Of a DNA stretch of 35,340 nt, positions 9,101 through 16,520 are shown one piece after another (positions within the stretch are counted from its first letter, which is position 1; each line of letters opens with the position of its first letter). The position numbers and the translations under genes are program-made. This stretch comes from NZWG01 sp964478995 (GTDB lineage Bacteria; Fidelibacterota; Marinisomatia; Marinisomatales; UBA1611): the NCBI GenBank assembly GCA_964478995.1, contig CAYZJY010000010.1, forward strand, positions 1 to 35,340, given 5' to 3'. Under the pieces are notes generated by a model. It was not told the origin of the DNA and made no database searches. It worked only from the letters and a program-made list of their open reading frames with translations.

Positions 9101-10762
9101 GCAATTAGTGAAACATCGTTAATAAGAGAATCATTATTCCTCTTTTCAAAAAACTATCTTATTGATCTCAATGACATTCCCAAGAATGGAATTTGGGTCA
9201 CCCACTTGGGAAGTCGGAATAACAAGAGTGTGTTAAGATTATTAGTCAGAACAAGAAATTTTGGTAACCATAATCTAGTGATAAACCTAAATGAGGGATT
9301 AGATCGAGATTTCATTGATGATGAAACAAGATGGCTAATTAAAATGGGGTCTGGTTTCAAGGATAGTGCTCTGGTTGAAAATTTCGGTGGTTACTGGCCT
9401 GAGCATGATCTTTACACAGAGGAATACATCCAAGGCGAGACGCTTGAAAACTATTTAAAACGTAATGAGAAAGATATTAATGAACAAATAAAGGTCGATA
9501 GATGGCAAATGAGATGGTTACATTTCATATGGAGCGGCATACAAGCCTATCAAGAATTTTGGAATAGAACAGATCTTGAGTTATCCATACAGCCTCCTAC
9601 TCCTGAAAATCTTATCATTCCCCAGCATGATTACAAGACGGGTACTCGATTAATTTCAATTTCCAGAAGAAGGCCAATAACATCCTTGGCTGAACACTTT
9701 CTTTCACTGTTTACTGATTTTATCGTGAAGACTGAAAAAAAATATCCTGGACTCAGCCACATGTCAGATTGGGAAGTGATCTTCACGGCTACGATCCAGG
9801 CATTAAAGGTCAAAAAAGGCATGAGAGTCTTGGATGATCTCAAGTTAGAACTTGACTCCAGAGCAATTAAAAAGAAATGTGAACTTACTGGCTTAACAAC
9901 AAAACGAATCGATCAATTTTTGGAGGAAATAGATAGTTATGGAGTTTTGACCAAACCGGTTGTTTTTGCATCATTGAGATATGAAAGATGGCTAGACCTT
10001 AATCTAGAAGCGACCTTACAGGCAAAGGCATCTATCCTACAAGAGTTATACAATGATTATAAACTTGATGATCTTATAGATGAATATCCAGAGACTCGCG
10101 TAAGGTTTTTCATGATGACCTGCTTTAAAGAAAGCGGTGAGCAATTATTTAACGAATTCAAATCCATGATCAAGGATATGAGGAATAATATAATCAGCCC
10201 GTGGAACATGCAGGAACGCATAACGAAGATTCAATCAGACATAAGTTTGAACAAAGATGAACAATTCTTTTTGGCACGGATGTTATTCCCACATGTCGAT
10301 CCTGCTGAGTACATTGAGCTTGTAACAACAACTCACGGAGAAGAGGCTAAACTAAATTTGGTATCTCAAACAGAATGCAAAGATGGAAAACTATATAGGA
10401 TACGCCCCCCCTTTGTTCCCAAGGAGATCGCTAGGTTTCATAATCTTTTAACAGAGTCCGCTTTATCTGTGACATTTACATCCACCCATGAATTCCTTTT
10501 TGCGTTCAATAGTCGTAATAGACTTGTTGGGGGACTTTATTGGAAGAGCATGGAAAAGAACAAGATCCATCTTGAATGGGTGGCAATTAGAAAAAAATAT
10601 CAGAAAATTTTCCTAAGTAAACGCATAATGTCTGATTTTTTCAAACGCATGAAGCATGGAGGGATAGAGATCATAACCGTTGGTTTCTACGCTCAAGAAT
10701 TCTTTTCTAAACATGGATTTAAAATTGAAAAACAATTTGGTGGAATGGTAAAGAGGCTATGA
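6191..10762 (+). CDS. Giant fusion: AMP-forming acyl-CoA synthetase-like domain + long middle with kinase-like hint + C-terminal GNAT-like domain
   Basis: 1523 residues from ATG 6191 (the frame stays open to 5870, but that part is antisense to the HD-GYP gene; Met at 6221 is an alternative). After a helical lead, residues about 90-620 are an ANL-family adenylating domain: TSGTTDDPKG (257-266), YGMTEATGG (412-420), HTEDI, DRKKD (493-497) and the catalytic Lys599 in LTPKGT. These fit long-chain acyl-CoA or acyl-AMP ligases. Residues about 620-1400 match no family known to me; EEYIQGETLENYL (from 1077) followed by PPTPENLII recalls the hinge and catalytic-loop region of kinase or aminoglycoside-phosphotransferase folds. 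The last ~90 residues (NRLVGGLYW...SKHGFKIEKQFGGMVKRL) look like a GNAT acetyltransferase core and C-terminal strand. No carrier-protein or reductase domain was seen. It may activate a fatty acid and pass it to an amine or protein, but the function is not established. Confidence 0.88.
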   Translation: MYSDIERQIKMAKESIEDGQVDKADLINLAKHCLSIGVNQELFHELLELGHLKDVSRHMHDEKSIDRWFELVVQMIQESNFHVGYMLRQRSNRYQNDTAFNVINKDHLKTLTYSALWSLVVQVGRSISTFETEDQKPIIGLITHNQLNGVLVDLACLSFGYRVIPLPLNATPDHISYIADHSDITHLFVGGQSGNRLWREVHDKESIITVSLDNDETTSDLIQWETFLEQGDKSLDFEIDGRLASVSMNNIQTIMYTSGTTDDPKGITFNQINMISKRYARALALPSIGSKDVFLCYLPLFHTFGRFFELMGSIFWGATYSFAESPAFNSLLNDFKIVKPTIFISIPKRWVQLYEMLEDKLDFDSDSQSMIQEKLSTITGGSLEWGLSAAGYLDPDIFTFFHTHGIRVLSGYGMTEATGGITMTPPDDYPRDSVGKALPGIQLKLAEDGELCIKGPYVTNGYFKDDEAKVFNEGWFHTEDIFDERNGHYFIIDRKKDIYKNSRGQTIAPQKIENLFQDFESIKSVFLVGDGREFNTVLIYPDHENSNFIPGQEKVNEVRDLFSSMILSVNSFLSPFERIVNYVIINRDFSEERGELTPKGTFIRKKILENFKDIITPLYQRNYSALHHGNKEIRIPNWIIREIGTINSNIIWDGQRLSISDSARSLSLTWEGDTMRVGDFAYSGEMDILDLDPFIQSPNLWLGNFDFTDFTGPTVFRLKEHKTYGEIKMNNVIMNTLDNEEKTDHDVDTVLYGLHMAVRSFLKDDQSSFDELKEIIDEKLGNWSTIVIDTFMNLREHANPIFRVKLIETLAPIMSGDLFMDLLHDTYHYHRKMDPTKGFSFTINRTNDDHYHALIKYLKRSKTDIEETDVTKQEFIKTLLLLIADFGTMHPTRFVWVRSELISWQLTKAPKPIYSTAQKAYYGLIKGFRSWIGHSPSITVDHETGEEYHWKDVLTFDDNVRQRHKERLLKAISETSLIRESLFLFSKNYLIDLNDIPKNGIWVTHLGSRNNKSVLRLLVRTRNFGNHNLVINLNEGLDRDFIDDETRWLIKMGSGFKDSALVENFGGYWPEHDLYTEEYIQGETLENYLKRNEKDINEQIKVDRWQMRWLHFIWSGIQAYQEFWNRTDLELSIQPPTPENLIIPQHDYKTGTRLISISRRRPITSLAEHFLSLFTDFIVKTEKKYPGLSHMSDWEVIFTATIQALKVKKGMRVLDDLKLELDSRAIKKKCELTGLTTKRIDQFLEEIDSYGVLTKPVVFASLRYERWLDLNLEATLQAKASILQELYNDYKLDDLIDEYPETRVRFFMMTCFKESGEQLFNEFKSMIKDMRNNIISPWNMQERITKIQSDISLNKDEQFFLARMLFPHVDPAEYIELVTTTHGEEAKLNLVSQTECKDGKLYRIRPPFVPKEIARFHNLLTESALSVTFTSTHEFLFAFNSRNRLVGGLYWKSMEKNKIHLEWVAIRKKYQKIFLSKRIMSDFFKRMKHGGIEIITVGFYAQEFFSKHGFKIEKQFGGMVKRL

Positions 10763-10781
10763 CCATTCTATCGTCTCTTTA

Positions 10782-11297
10782 CTAGTAAAGCATCAAATAA
10801 ATAATTACTCCTGTGATAGATACATATAACCATATGGGAAGAGTGACCCTAGCTATTCTTCGGTGCTGCGCTATCTGGGCATTCCAGCCTCTATATAGTG
10901 TAAATAATGCAAGAGGGATAATTATGGCAGCAAGAATTATATGAGTGATAAGTATGAAGTAATATGCAGTTTGATGATCACCTACATATGCTTTTGGACC
11001 ACTCTTGAACCAATGGTATATGACATAACTAATAAGAAAAAGCGTTGATGTCCCAAAGGATGACAGCATCACTAACTTATGTGCATTAATATTTTTTTGC
11101 CTTATCAATACATAGCCCGTAACCAATAAGAGAGTAGTCGCTCCATTTAATAATGCATTGGTAAATGGTAGCATGGAAACATCAATGCTCCCCTCCATTC
11201 CCTCAGGTCTTGGACCAAGTATCAAGAATGCAACTGCAAGGCTAATAACAACTGAGACTACATAAATTATCCGGGTCCAAAAGGTTTCATTATTCAT
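10782..11297 (-). CDS. DUF420 membrane protein, cytochrome oxidase assembly (CtaM-like)
   Basis: 171 residues with five predicted membrane helices. Conserved His residues lie at helix ends (INAHKLVM, VIYHWF, GDHQTAYY, ITHIILA, AQHRRIARVTLPIWLYVSITGV), the pattern of DUF420. The Firmicutes member CtaM (YozB) is needed for haem-copper oxidase activity, so a role in aa3 oxidase maturation is expected. It is the last gene of the ctaA-sco-ctaB operon; its ATG overlaps the ctaB stop codon by 4 bases (ATGA). It converges with the large fusion gene, with only 19 bases between the stop codons. Confidence 0.88.
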   Translation of the reverse strand: MNNETFWTRIIYVVSVVISLAVAFLILGPRPEGMEGSIDVSMLPFTNALLNGATTLLLVTGYVLIRQKNINAHKLVMLSSFGTSTLFLISYVIYHWFKSGPKAYVGDHQTAYYFILITHIILAAIIIPLALFTLYRGWNAQIAQHRRIARVTLPIWLYVSITGVIIYLMLY

Positions 11298-12175
11298 AAA
11301 AGTTTATCCATTAATATTATTACAAAAAGTGCGGGAAGATAGATCACAGACATCTTTAAGAGAGATCGAGCATTATCCATGCTAAAGTTCTTGGTCAACA
11401 ATATGCCTGACACAAGATATCCAGTCCCAAGAAATAATGCGCCATAGAAATAAATCATTCCTAGTGTGTTGATGTAGACAGGGACCAATGAAACAGGGAT
11501 CAGCAAGAGGGAGTGCCATATGATCTGTCGGTTTGTCCTCTTTCCATCTGGCTCAACAACGGGAAGCATCTTTAGATCCGCTTTTTCATAATCATCTCTA
11601 TACATGAGCGCTATGGCATAAAAATGAGGATGCTGCCACAAAAATAATATTGCAAATAATATCCAGGCCTCAGAGTCCAACGAACCTGTCGCAGCAACCC
11701 AACCTCCCAGAGGCGGTATGGAACCAGGTATTGCACCAATGGACGTATTGAGCCAAGTCAATTTCTTCAATGGCGTATATACAAAAAGATATAATAGCGT
11801 TGTAACCAATGCTAGGACTGAGGTTAGAGGATTAATGAAAAAATAAAGTATTCCAGAGCCAGATAGTGTAAGAAATAGGCCAAATAGTCTTGCATGGAGT
11901 GGGTCAATGATACCCATCGGTAATGGCCTTTTTTTTGTACGATCCATCAACCAGTCTGATTCCATTTCGGCAAAATGGTTAAGCGCACCTGCACCTGAGG
12001 ATACTAGACAGGACCCCACAAGGGTAAGCAAGAATCTAACATGATCTCCTATCCCATCACCACCAAGATAATATCCAAGTGCAGTTGATATGAGAATAAG
12101 AAATGTGATGCTTGGCTTTGTCAGTTCAAAATAGGCTTCTTGGATCGATGATGCTTTTTTTGGAATACGCTTCAT
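11294..12175 (-). CDS. ctaB: Protoheme IX farnesyltransferase (heme O synthase)
   Basis: 293 residues, about eight or nine membrane helices, UbiA superfamily. The first Asp-rich site is NHFAEMESDWLMDRTKKRPLP-like (Asn66, Asp74, Asp78, with RT..RP), and the second is YRDDYEKADLKMLP, both typical of CtaB/CyoE. The enzyme adds farnesyl from farnesyl diphosphate to haem B to make haem O, the precursor of haem A used by the aa3 oxidase encoded about 13 kb away. The ATG directly follows the TAA of the SCO gene (no gap), with AGGT five bases upstream as a likely ribosome site. The stop overlaps the DUF420 start. Confidence 0.96.
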   Translation of the reverse strand: MKRIPKKASSIQEAYFELTKPSITFLILISTALGYYLGGDGIGDHVRFLLTLVGSCLVSSGAGALNHFAEMESDWLMDRTKKRPLPMGIIDPLHARLFGLFLTLSGSGILYFFINPLTSVLALVTTLLYLFVYTPLKKLTWLNTSIGAIPGSIPPLGGWVAATGSLDSEAWILFAILFLWQHPHFYAIALMYRDDYEKADLKMLPVVEPDGKRTNRQIIWHSLLLIPVSLVPVYINTLGMIYFYGALFLGTGYLVSGILLTKNFSMDNARSLLKMSVIYLPALFVIILMDKLL

Positions 12176-12763
12176 TTAAGACCTAGATTCCTTGACCAAG
12201 TTTGCAATGTCATTTCTTAGAACTTTTTGACTTGCCTCATCAGTGCCATCGAAATATTTCCTGATGTTCCCTTTATGATCGATAAGTACAAATTTGATCG
12301 CATGGCCTTGAGGAAGGTCATCTGCAAAGAGCATGAAACCATCCTTCTTTAGATCCTTGATCGCATCCATGTCAGACCATAGAAACTGCCAACGATCATC
12401 GTCAACCCCAATAAGTTCTGCATATTCCCTTAACTGCTCCTGTGTGTCAACAACAGGGTCAACTGTTATAGAGATGAATTGGACTTCATTTACATCATCA
12501 AAATCATTGTACAAATTTGACATGTTCAGGGTCATCAAAGGGCATGGCCCAGTGCAACTAGTGAACATGAAATCCAATATGGTCACCTTAAACTTCAAAT
12601 TCTCATTCGTGAATGGTTCTCCCCTTTGATTGAAAAAAGAAAACTGTGGTACTGGTTTTATAATTGGAATGCCATGTGAATTATTTGCCTTTTCTATTAC
12701 CCAGTTTGCCCCCAGGCCAAAAACAATGATGATCAATAAAACATAATAGCCTGCTCTATTCAT
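12176..12763 (-). CDS. SCO1/SenC family copper chaperone for CuA (membrane anchored)
   Basis: 195 residues from ATG 12763. That start places a single membrane anchor at residues 5-22 and overlaps the ctaA stop by 8 bases; a GTG at 12802 would add 13 residues and a 47-base overlap, so it is less likely. The thioredoxin-like domain has the copper site Cys70-x3-Cys74 (FTSCTGPCP) and His154 (QGHAIKF), all ligands present. SCO proteins deliver copper to, or reduce, the CuA site of oxidase subunit II. It lies between ctaA and ctaB, which fits oxidase assembly. A second SCO-like gene occurs at 22078-22905. Confidence 0.94.
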   Translation of the reverse strand: MNRAGYYVLLIIIVFGLGANWVIEKANNSHGIPIIKPVPQFSFFNQRGEPFTNENLKFKVTILDFMFTSCTGPCPLMTLNMSNLYNDFDDVNEVQFISITVDPVVDTQEQLREYAELIGVDDDRWQFLWSDMDAIKDLKKDGFMLFADDLPQGHAIKFVLIDHKGNIRKYFDGTDEASQKVLRNDIANLVKESRS

Positions 12764-13691
12764 AACCCACTCTTGACCTTTGCCATGCCACATATTGGAC
12801 ACTCACCAGCCCCAATATCCAAGATGCGATCCACAAATGAAATAACTGGATGAGAGGGATCACCTCAAAAAAAACAAGTATTTCGCCAAGTACTATCTGC
12901 AACAAGATCAATAGCACGATCGATGTTGATGTTTGTACCATCAAGGATGATGGATTCATTGATCTTTTTACCAATCCATGCCAGATGAAGATAGAAAGAA
13001 TGGTAATTAAAAACCCTAATATGCTATGTGCATATTTGAATGGACCTAACATGTCTATGAGGAATTGTGATTCTATCATTGGATTTTCTTTACGTATCAT
13101 CTCAAGACCTCCACGTATCTCAGTGCCCAATACCACCTCTACAAGTAACGTAAAGGCCATCATGCCAAATAGCCATTTCATTTCAGAAGGATAATGGCTT
13201 TTACTTTCAGCATTAGGATTGATCAAATAATAAGCCTCTTGAGATGTAAATAGTAATAACATGACAATGATAAGAGCAAAGAAAAGATGTAAGGTAATGG
13301 TGAGAGGATTGAGGACTGTATCAACAAGGACCGACCCCAACCAGCCTTCAAATAAAGTAAGTAAGAATGCGGTAATAAGTGCCCATTTTATGCGAGGTAG
13401 ATGAGAACAATGCTTGAGACCGAGGTACAGAGTTATCGCTATTGAAAGACCTACTATAGCGCCAAACAAACGATTAGAATATTCTATCCAAGCCAATACA
13501 ATATTGAATTTTGCTGGATCAATGTGCTCGGGTAATTGGTCAAGCCTTGTTGGAGGAATCCACCGTCCAAAACATCTTGGCCAATCAGGACATCCCATTC
13601 CTGCACCTGCCACTCGAACCATGCCACCAATGAAGATCAATAAATAGGTCAGTCCTGTGGATAGAATGGTAAACGTCCGAAATAATTGCAT
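12756..13691 (-). CDS. ctaA: Heme A synthase (COX15/CtaA)
   Basis: 311 residues, eight membrane helices in two four-helix bundles. Seen: GGMVRVAGAGMGCPDWPRCFG (with Cys34 and Cys40 in the first external loop, like the Cys pair of Bacillus CtaA), EYSNRLFG, HLFFAL, HSILGF and HLWIASW, giving the His haem ligands of both bundles. The enzyme oxidises the methyl group of haem O to the formyl group of haem A. It is first in the operon ctaA-sco-ctaB-DUF420 and diverges from the bc-type operon, sharing a 133-base intergenic region. Confidence 0.95.
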   Translation of the reverse strand: MQLFRTFTILSTGLTYLLIFIGGMVRVAGAGMGCPDWPRCFGRWIPPTRLDQLPEHIDPAKFNIVLAWIEYSNRLFGAIVGLSIAITLYLGLKHCSHLPRIKWALITAFLLTLFEGWLGSVLVDTVLNPLTITLHLFFALIIVMLLLFTSQEAYYLINPNAESKSHYPSEMKWLFGMMAFTLLVEVVLGTEIRGGLEMIRKENPMIESQFLIDMLGPFKYAHSILGFLITILSIFIWHGLVKRSMNPSSLMVQTSTSIVLLILLQIVLGEILVFFEVIPLIQLFHLWIASWILGLVSVQYVAWQRSRVGYE

Positions 13692-13824
13692 AAATAACTG
13701 GCTAAATTAGAAATTTTACAGGCCTTTTTTAGCAAACTTTTACACTTCAATTGCAATGACAAATGATTAAATTTCGTGCTTGGGATGTAATCAAATTTTA
13801 AAAAATTGAGCATAAAAATCCATA
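13692..13824. promoter_or_regulatory. Divergent intergenic region between oxidase-assembly and bc-type operons
   Basis: 133 AT-rich bases between ctaA (minus) and the KOW/SRPBCC gene (plus). Both respiratory operons should start here, allowing joint control. For the plus strand a TTTACA hexamer at 13739-13744 lies about 19 bases before TGATTA (13764-13769); the match is weak and only suggestive. No clear operator dyad was seen. Confidence 0.4.
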
Positions 13825-15135
13825 ATGATCCTTAACAGAATAGAATTAGGAACGCCCTGCACCATTCGAAAGAGTGGAGAGACTGGAAAAGTAAATAAGA
13901 TATTTTTCTATCCAACAAAATTTGAGATAGAATTTCCTGATGGCCATACTGGACATTACACATCAAAGGATATTGATTTTGAGGGAATTGAACAGGCCAC
14001 TGTTTCTCGTAAAGTTCCTGAAGTTCCACTAGATGGCATCGGAGAAAGTTGGTCCGACTGGTCCCCATTCAAAAGTGAAAGCATCATGGAACATCATTTT
14101 TCGACCACTAAAGAGATCATGTGGGAGATGCTTACATCCCTAGAAATGTATAATGTTTGGTTCCATGGAATACAAAGAGCATTGCCAATTTTAGATACAG
14201 ACCGTTATGTCCATAAATATTCCTTCTCTCAATTGGATTTAAAACCTGGTGCATATTTCAAGATCAGACCAATGACAATTGCACCATGGTTTTCCTGCAG
14301 GGTCATGACAATGGAGCAGGAAAAGAAATTTGGTTTCACATTTAAGACAACGCCCCTATCAACCGAATATGTCGAATTTTCAATACGGGAGACAGAACAT
14401 GGTGTATGGGTCAAATGCAGACGAACATCAGAAGGGTTATTCTCCATTTTAGATCAGTTGAATTGGCAAGAGAAGTCAAAGAGTCTTCAGCGCTTGGATC
14501 ACATTGTACCAAAGATCGATTTTGGATCTTCAGATGAAGACAATGCCGATAATAACTTAGCAACCTCCCAATTTGGTGGCTTTGCATCTAGACAAGACTA
14601 TATTGATTATGCAATCAACATGGGAATGCAAGGGAACATGGACTATGTGAATGGCATACCTGAAAAGCCCATCAGAGGAATGGCCAAAGCTGGAATGGTC
14701 AAGGCAAAAAGGACAGGCATATTACCCGTACTTCCTGAAAAAGCAGAAAGTGGATCCAATGTCCAAGCAACTAGTGGTGGCATGGAATCTTTATCCAAGG
14801 ATGACCAGGTCGCCTATTTGGTTAACAAAGGTCTGGATGGTGACATGGACACCGTGAATGCCCACTCAGATAAGGTCCTTAGAGGAAAGGCAAAGGCCAT
14901 GATAGTCAAAATTGGTCGAGGCAGCGTTGAGCGACCACCAATGCCTGATATTGACATGGATGCAACTTCTGGTGGTGATGCTTCAGAACAAGTTGAGACG
15001 GATGACCAAAAAATGGAACGCCTAATAGCCACGGGTTTGGAAGGTGAAATGGATGAAATTAACGCACTAGAAAACAAGGTCCTTCGTGGCAAGATAAAAG
15101 CCGCAATAATAAAAGCAAAACGTACTTCAAAATAA
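13825..15135 (+). CDS. KOW/SH3-like + SRPBCC (START-like) protein with three C-terminal ~40-residue repeats; first gene of bc-type operon
   Basis: 436 residues, soluble, no signal peptide. Residues 1-50 look like a small beta-barrel (KOW/SH3-like; GETGKVNKIFFYP, EIEFPDGHTG). Residues about 75-230 look like an SRPBCC hydrophobic-ligand-binding fold (HHFSTTKEIMWEML, YVEFSIRETEHGVWVKCRRTSEG). The C-terminal half carries three diverged copies of one repeat: 257-297, 327-366 and 394-436, with consensus D-x3-hh-x3-G-L/M-x-G-x-M-D-x-h/V-N, then KVLRGK-x-KA-x-h-h-KAKR. The linkers are acidic and Ser/Gly-rich while the repeats end in Lys/Arg. The repeat is not one I recognise. The stop codon overlaps the start of a 35-residue membrane protein (TAATG), so it is in the operon. 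It could bind a lipid or quinone-like ligand or scaffold assembly; this is inference. Confidence 0.8.
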   Translation: MILNRIELGTPCTIRKSGETGKVNKIFFYPTKFEIEFPDGHTGHYTSKDIDFEGIEQATVSRKVPEVPLDGIGESWSDWSPFKSESIMEHHFSTTKEIMWEMLTSLEMYNVWFHGIQRALPILDTDRYVHKYSFSQLDLKPGAYFKIRPMTIAPWFSCRVMTMEQEKKFGFTFKTTPLSTEYVEFSIRETEHGVWVKCRRTSEGLFSILDQLNWQEKSKSLQRLDHIVPKIDFGSSDEDNADNNLATSQFGGFASRQDYIDYAINMGMQGNMDYVNGIPEKPIRGMAKAGMVKAKRTGILPVLPEKAESGSNVQATSGGMESLSKDDQVAYLVNKGLDGDMDTVNAHSDKVLRGKAKAMIVKIGRGSVERPPMPDIDMDATSGGDASEQVETDDQKMERLIATGLEGEMDEINALENKVLRGKIKAAIIKAKRTSK

Positions 15136-15242
15136 TGCCTGAAGGTTCAAAGACCATAATCACAAAGACCCAAGTGATATCAATGATAGCATGTACCATA
15201 TTATTGATCATCTATGTCACAATGGTTACTTGGGTTCTTTGA
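15135..15242 (+). CDS. Micro membrane protein (35 aa), bc-type operon
   Basis: A 35-residue reading frame starts in a TAATG overlap with the previous gene. It has a short polar N-terminus (MPEGSKTIITKTQ) and one membrane helix from about residue 14 to the end (SMIACTILLIIYVTMVTWVL). It is too short for family assignment. Stop-start overlap, hydrophobic design and position at the head of a respiratory operon support it being a real single-span subunit or assembly peptide. Confidence 0.55.
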   Translation: MPEGSKTIITKTQVISMIACTILLIIYVTMVTWVL

Positions 15243-15254
15243 GGTAGTTAAAAA

Positions 15255-15401
15255 ATGGAATGGTTTACTTTAGAATGGCTCATGAGGAATTTAGAATGGG
15301 CAGTGGGCCTATTAGCAATGGGTTGCATCATCCTTTTCTTTTTCCCAATCCTACTTGGATGGCAGTTAAGGCAGGATGCGAAAAAAGAACAAATGAAATG
15401 A
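15255..15401 (+). CDS. Micro membrane protein (48 aa), bc-type operon
   Basis: 48 residues: an amphipathic Trp-rich start (MEWFTLEWLMRNLEW), one membrane helix (about 16-36, with GCIILFFFPILLGW) and a charged C-terminal tail (RQDAKKEQMK). A GAGGT ribosome site lies about nine bases before the ATG, which supports translation. It starts 12 bases after the previous micro gene and ends 3 bases before the next. The topology resembles small single-helix subunits of respiratory complexes, but no family is recognised. Confidence 0.6.
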   Translation: MEWFTLEWLMRNLEWAVGLLAMGCIILFFFPILLGWQLRQDAKKEQMK

Positions 15402-15404
15402 TCA

Positions 15405-15566
15405 ATGGATGCATTACCTATCATATCCATTCTGATCCTTATTTTCTCATTTGTTTTGATCAGTGAAATAATGAGATTGAGAAAAGAGTTGAGAAAACTA
15501 ACTAGATTGACACGGCATTTGAAACAAGACATTGAATTATTAAAGGCAGGTTCAAGTGAAAAATAA
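15405..15566 (+). CDS. Micro membrane protein (53 aa) with basic coiled tail, bc-type operon
   Basis: 53 residues: membrane helix at about 4-21 (LPIISILILIFSFVLISE), then a strongly basic amphipathic helix (MRLRKELRKLTRLTRHLKQD) that could form a coiled coil or lie on the membrane. It starts 3 bases after the preceding stop codon. It resembles CcmD/CcoQ-like one-helix proteins in layout only. Three such genes in a row between a soluble protein gene and the HEAT/Rieske/cytochrome b genes suggest accessory subunits. Confidence 0.58.
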   Translation: MDALPIISILILIFSFVLISEIMRLRKELRKLTRLTRHLKQDIELLKAGSSEK

Positions 15567-15633
15567 TTATACTTTTCTCTTTGGTAGAACAGATGGTTAT
15601 GGAATAAATTTCCCGGTCTTATTTTCCCTATAA

Positions 15634-16515
15634 ATGAATAATACTACAACCATAGATAGTCATGGAAATGAATCCAGTCGTATTTATACACTGTTCTATT
15701 CATTTTTTTTGATACCATTCATGATCGCGATCTTTGGAGCGGTATTCTTCTTGCTATTTAGATTCATAACTTTTGAAACAGATGATGCATCTGAACTATT
15801 GAACCAGGTCAAGATCGGTTCTGCAACAAAAAGATGGCAATCAGCCTATGAACTTTCAAAGGTCTTGAATAACCCAGAAACAATCCCACAAGAGATGACC
15901 TTCAAAAATCAAATGATCTCAGCATATGATCATTCGATCAATGATGACCCATTAGTTCGTGCTTACCTAGCAATAGCAATGGGCGCAACAGGTGATGAGT
16001 TCTATGGAAAGGAATTGATAAAGGGATTAAAGGATGATGCTCGTGAGTCGCGCCTTGCAGCAATTCAAGCGGTTGGAATGGTAAGATCCGAAAAAGCAGT
16101 AATGGACCTCATCGACATAGTCAAAAAATCAGACTATCAAGATGAGCGATTGGCAGCAACAATGTCATTAGGATTCATTGGTGATGATCGATCGATCCCA
16201 ATGCTAAACGAACTTTTGGAAGATGATGAACCAAACATAAGATGGGACGCTGCGATCGCACTTGCGAAAATGGGTGAAACATCATCCGTTCCAATCGTTG
16301 AAAACCTCATGGACCGTGATTACTTGATGACATTTTCTGAACTAGACTATAAAGAGATCAATAAGGTCATCATGACAGCCATCAAAACCTCCTCATTGAT
16401 TCAGGATGATCGTTTTGAGCCAAGATTGATCGATCTAGCAAGATCGGATGAAAACCTCACCATAAGAGATGCCGCAATAAAGACACTCAAGAAATCATAC
16501 GATAGGATTATTTAA
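15634..16515 (+). CDS. Membrane-anchored HEAT-repeat protein in bc-type operon
   Basis: 293 residues. One membrane helix (about 22-46, YSFFLIPFMIAIFGAVFFLLFRF) is followed by a helical-repeat domain. HEAT/PBS-lyase-like units are visible as the repeating pattern DDP-x-VRA-x-LAIAMGATGD, DARESRLAAIQAVGMV, YQDERLAATMSLGFIGDD, EPNIRWDAAIALAKMG and ENLTIRDAAIKTLKKS. Such repeats bind proteins. It sits five bases before the Rieske gene, so it is probably a structural or assembly factor of the complex. Its side of the membrane is not certain. It starts after a 67-base gap, which could hold an internal promoter. Confidence 0.85.
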   Translation: MNNTTTIDSHGNESSRIYTLFYSFFLIPFMIAIFGAVFFLLFRFITFETDDASELLNQVKIGSATKRWQSAYELSKVLNNPETIPQEMTFKNQMISAYDHSINDDPLVRAYLAIAMGATGDEFYGKELIKGLKDDARESRLAAIQAVGMVRSEKAVMDLIDIVKKSDYQDERLAATMSLGFIGDDRSIPMLNELLEDDEPNIRWDAAIALAKMGETSSVPIVENLMDRDYLMTFSELDYKEINKVIMTAIKTSSLIQDDRFEPRLIDLARSDENLTIRDAAIKTLKKSYDRII

Positions 16516-16520
16516 AGATT

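Noticed and set aside
12764..12802. GTG start for the SCO gene giving 13 more residues
   Set aside because: It would overlap ctaA by 47 bases and place a polar stretch before the membrane anchor; ATG 12763 gives a normal anchor and an 8-base overlap.
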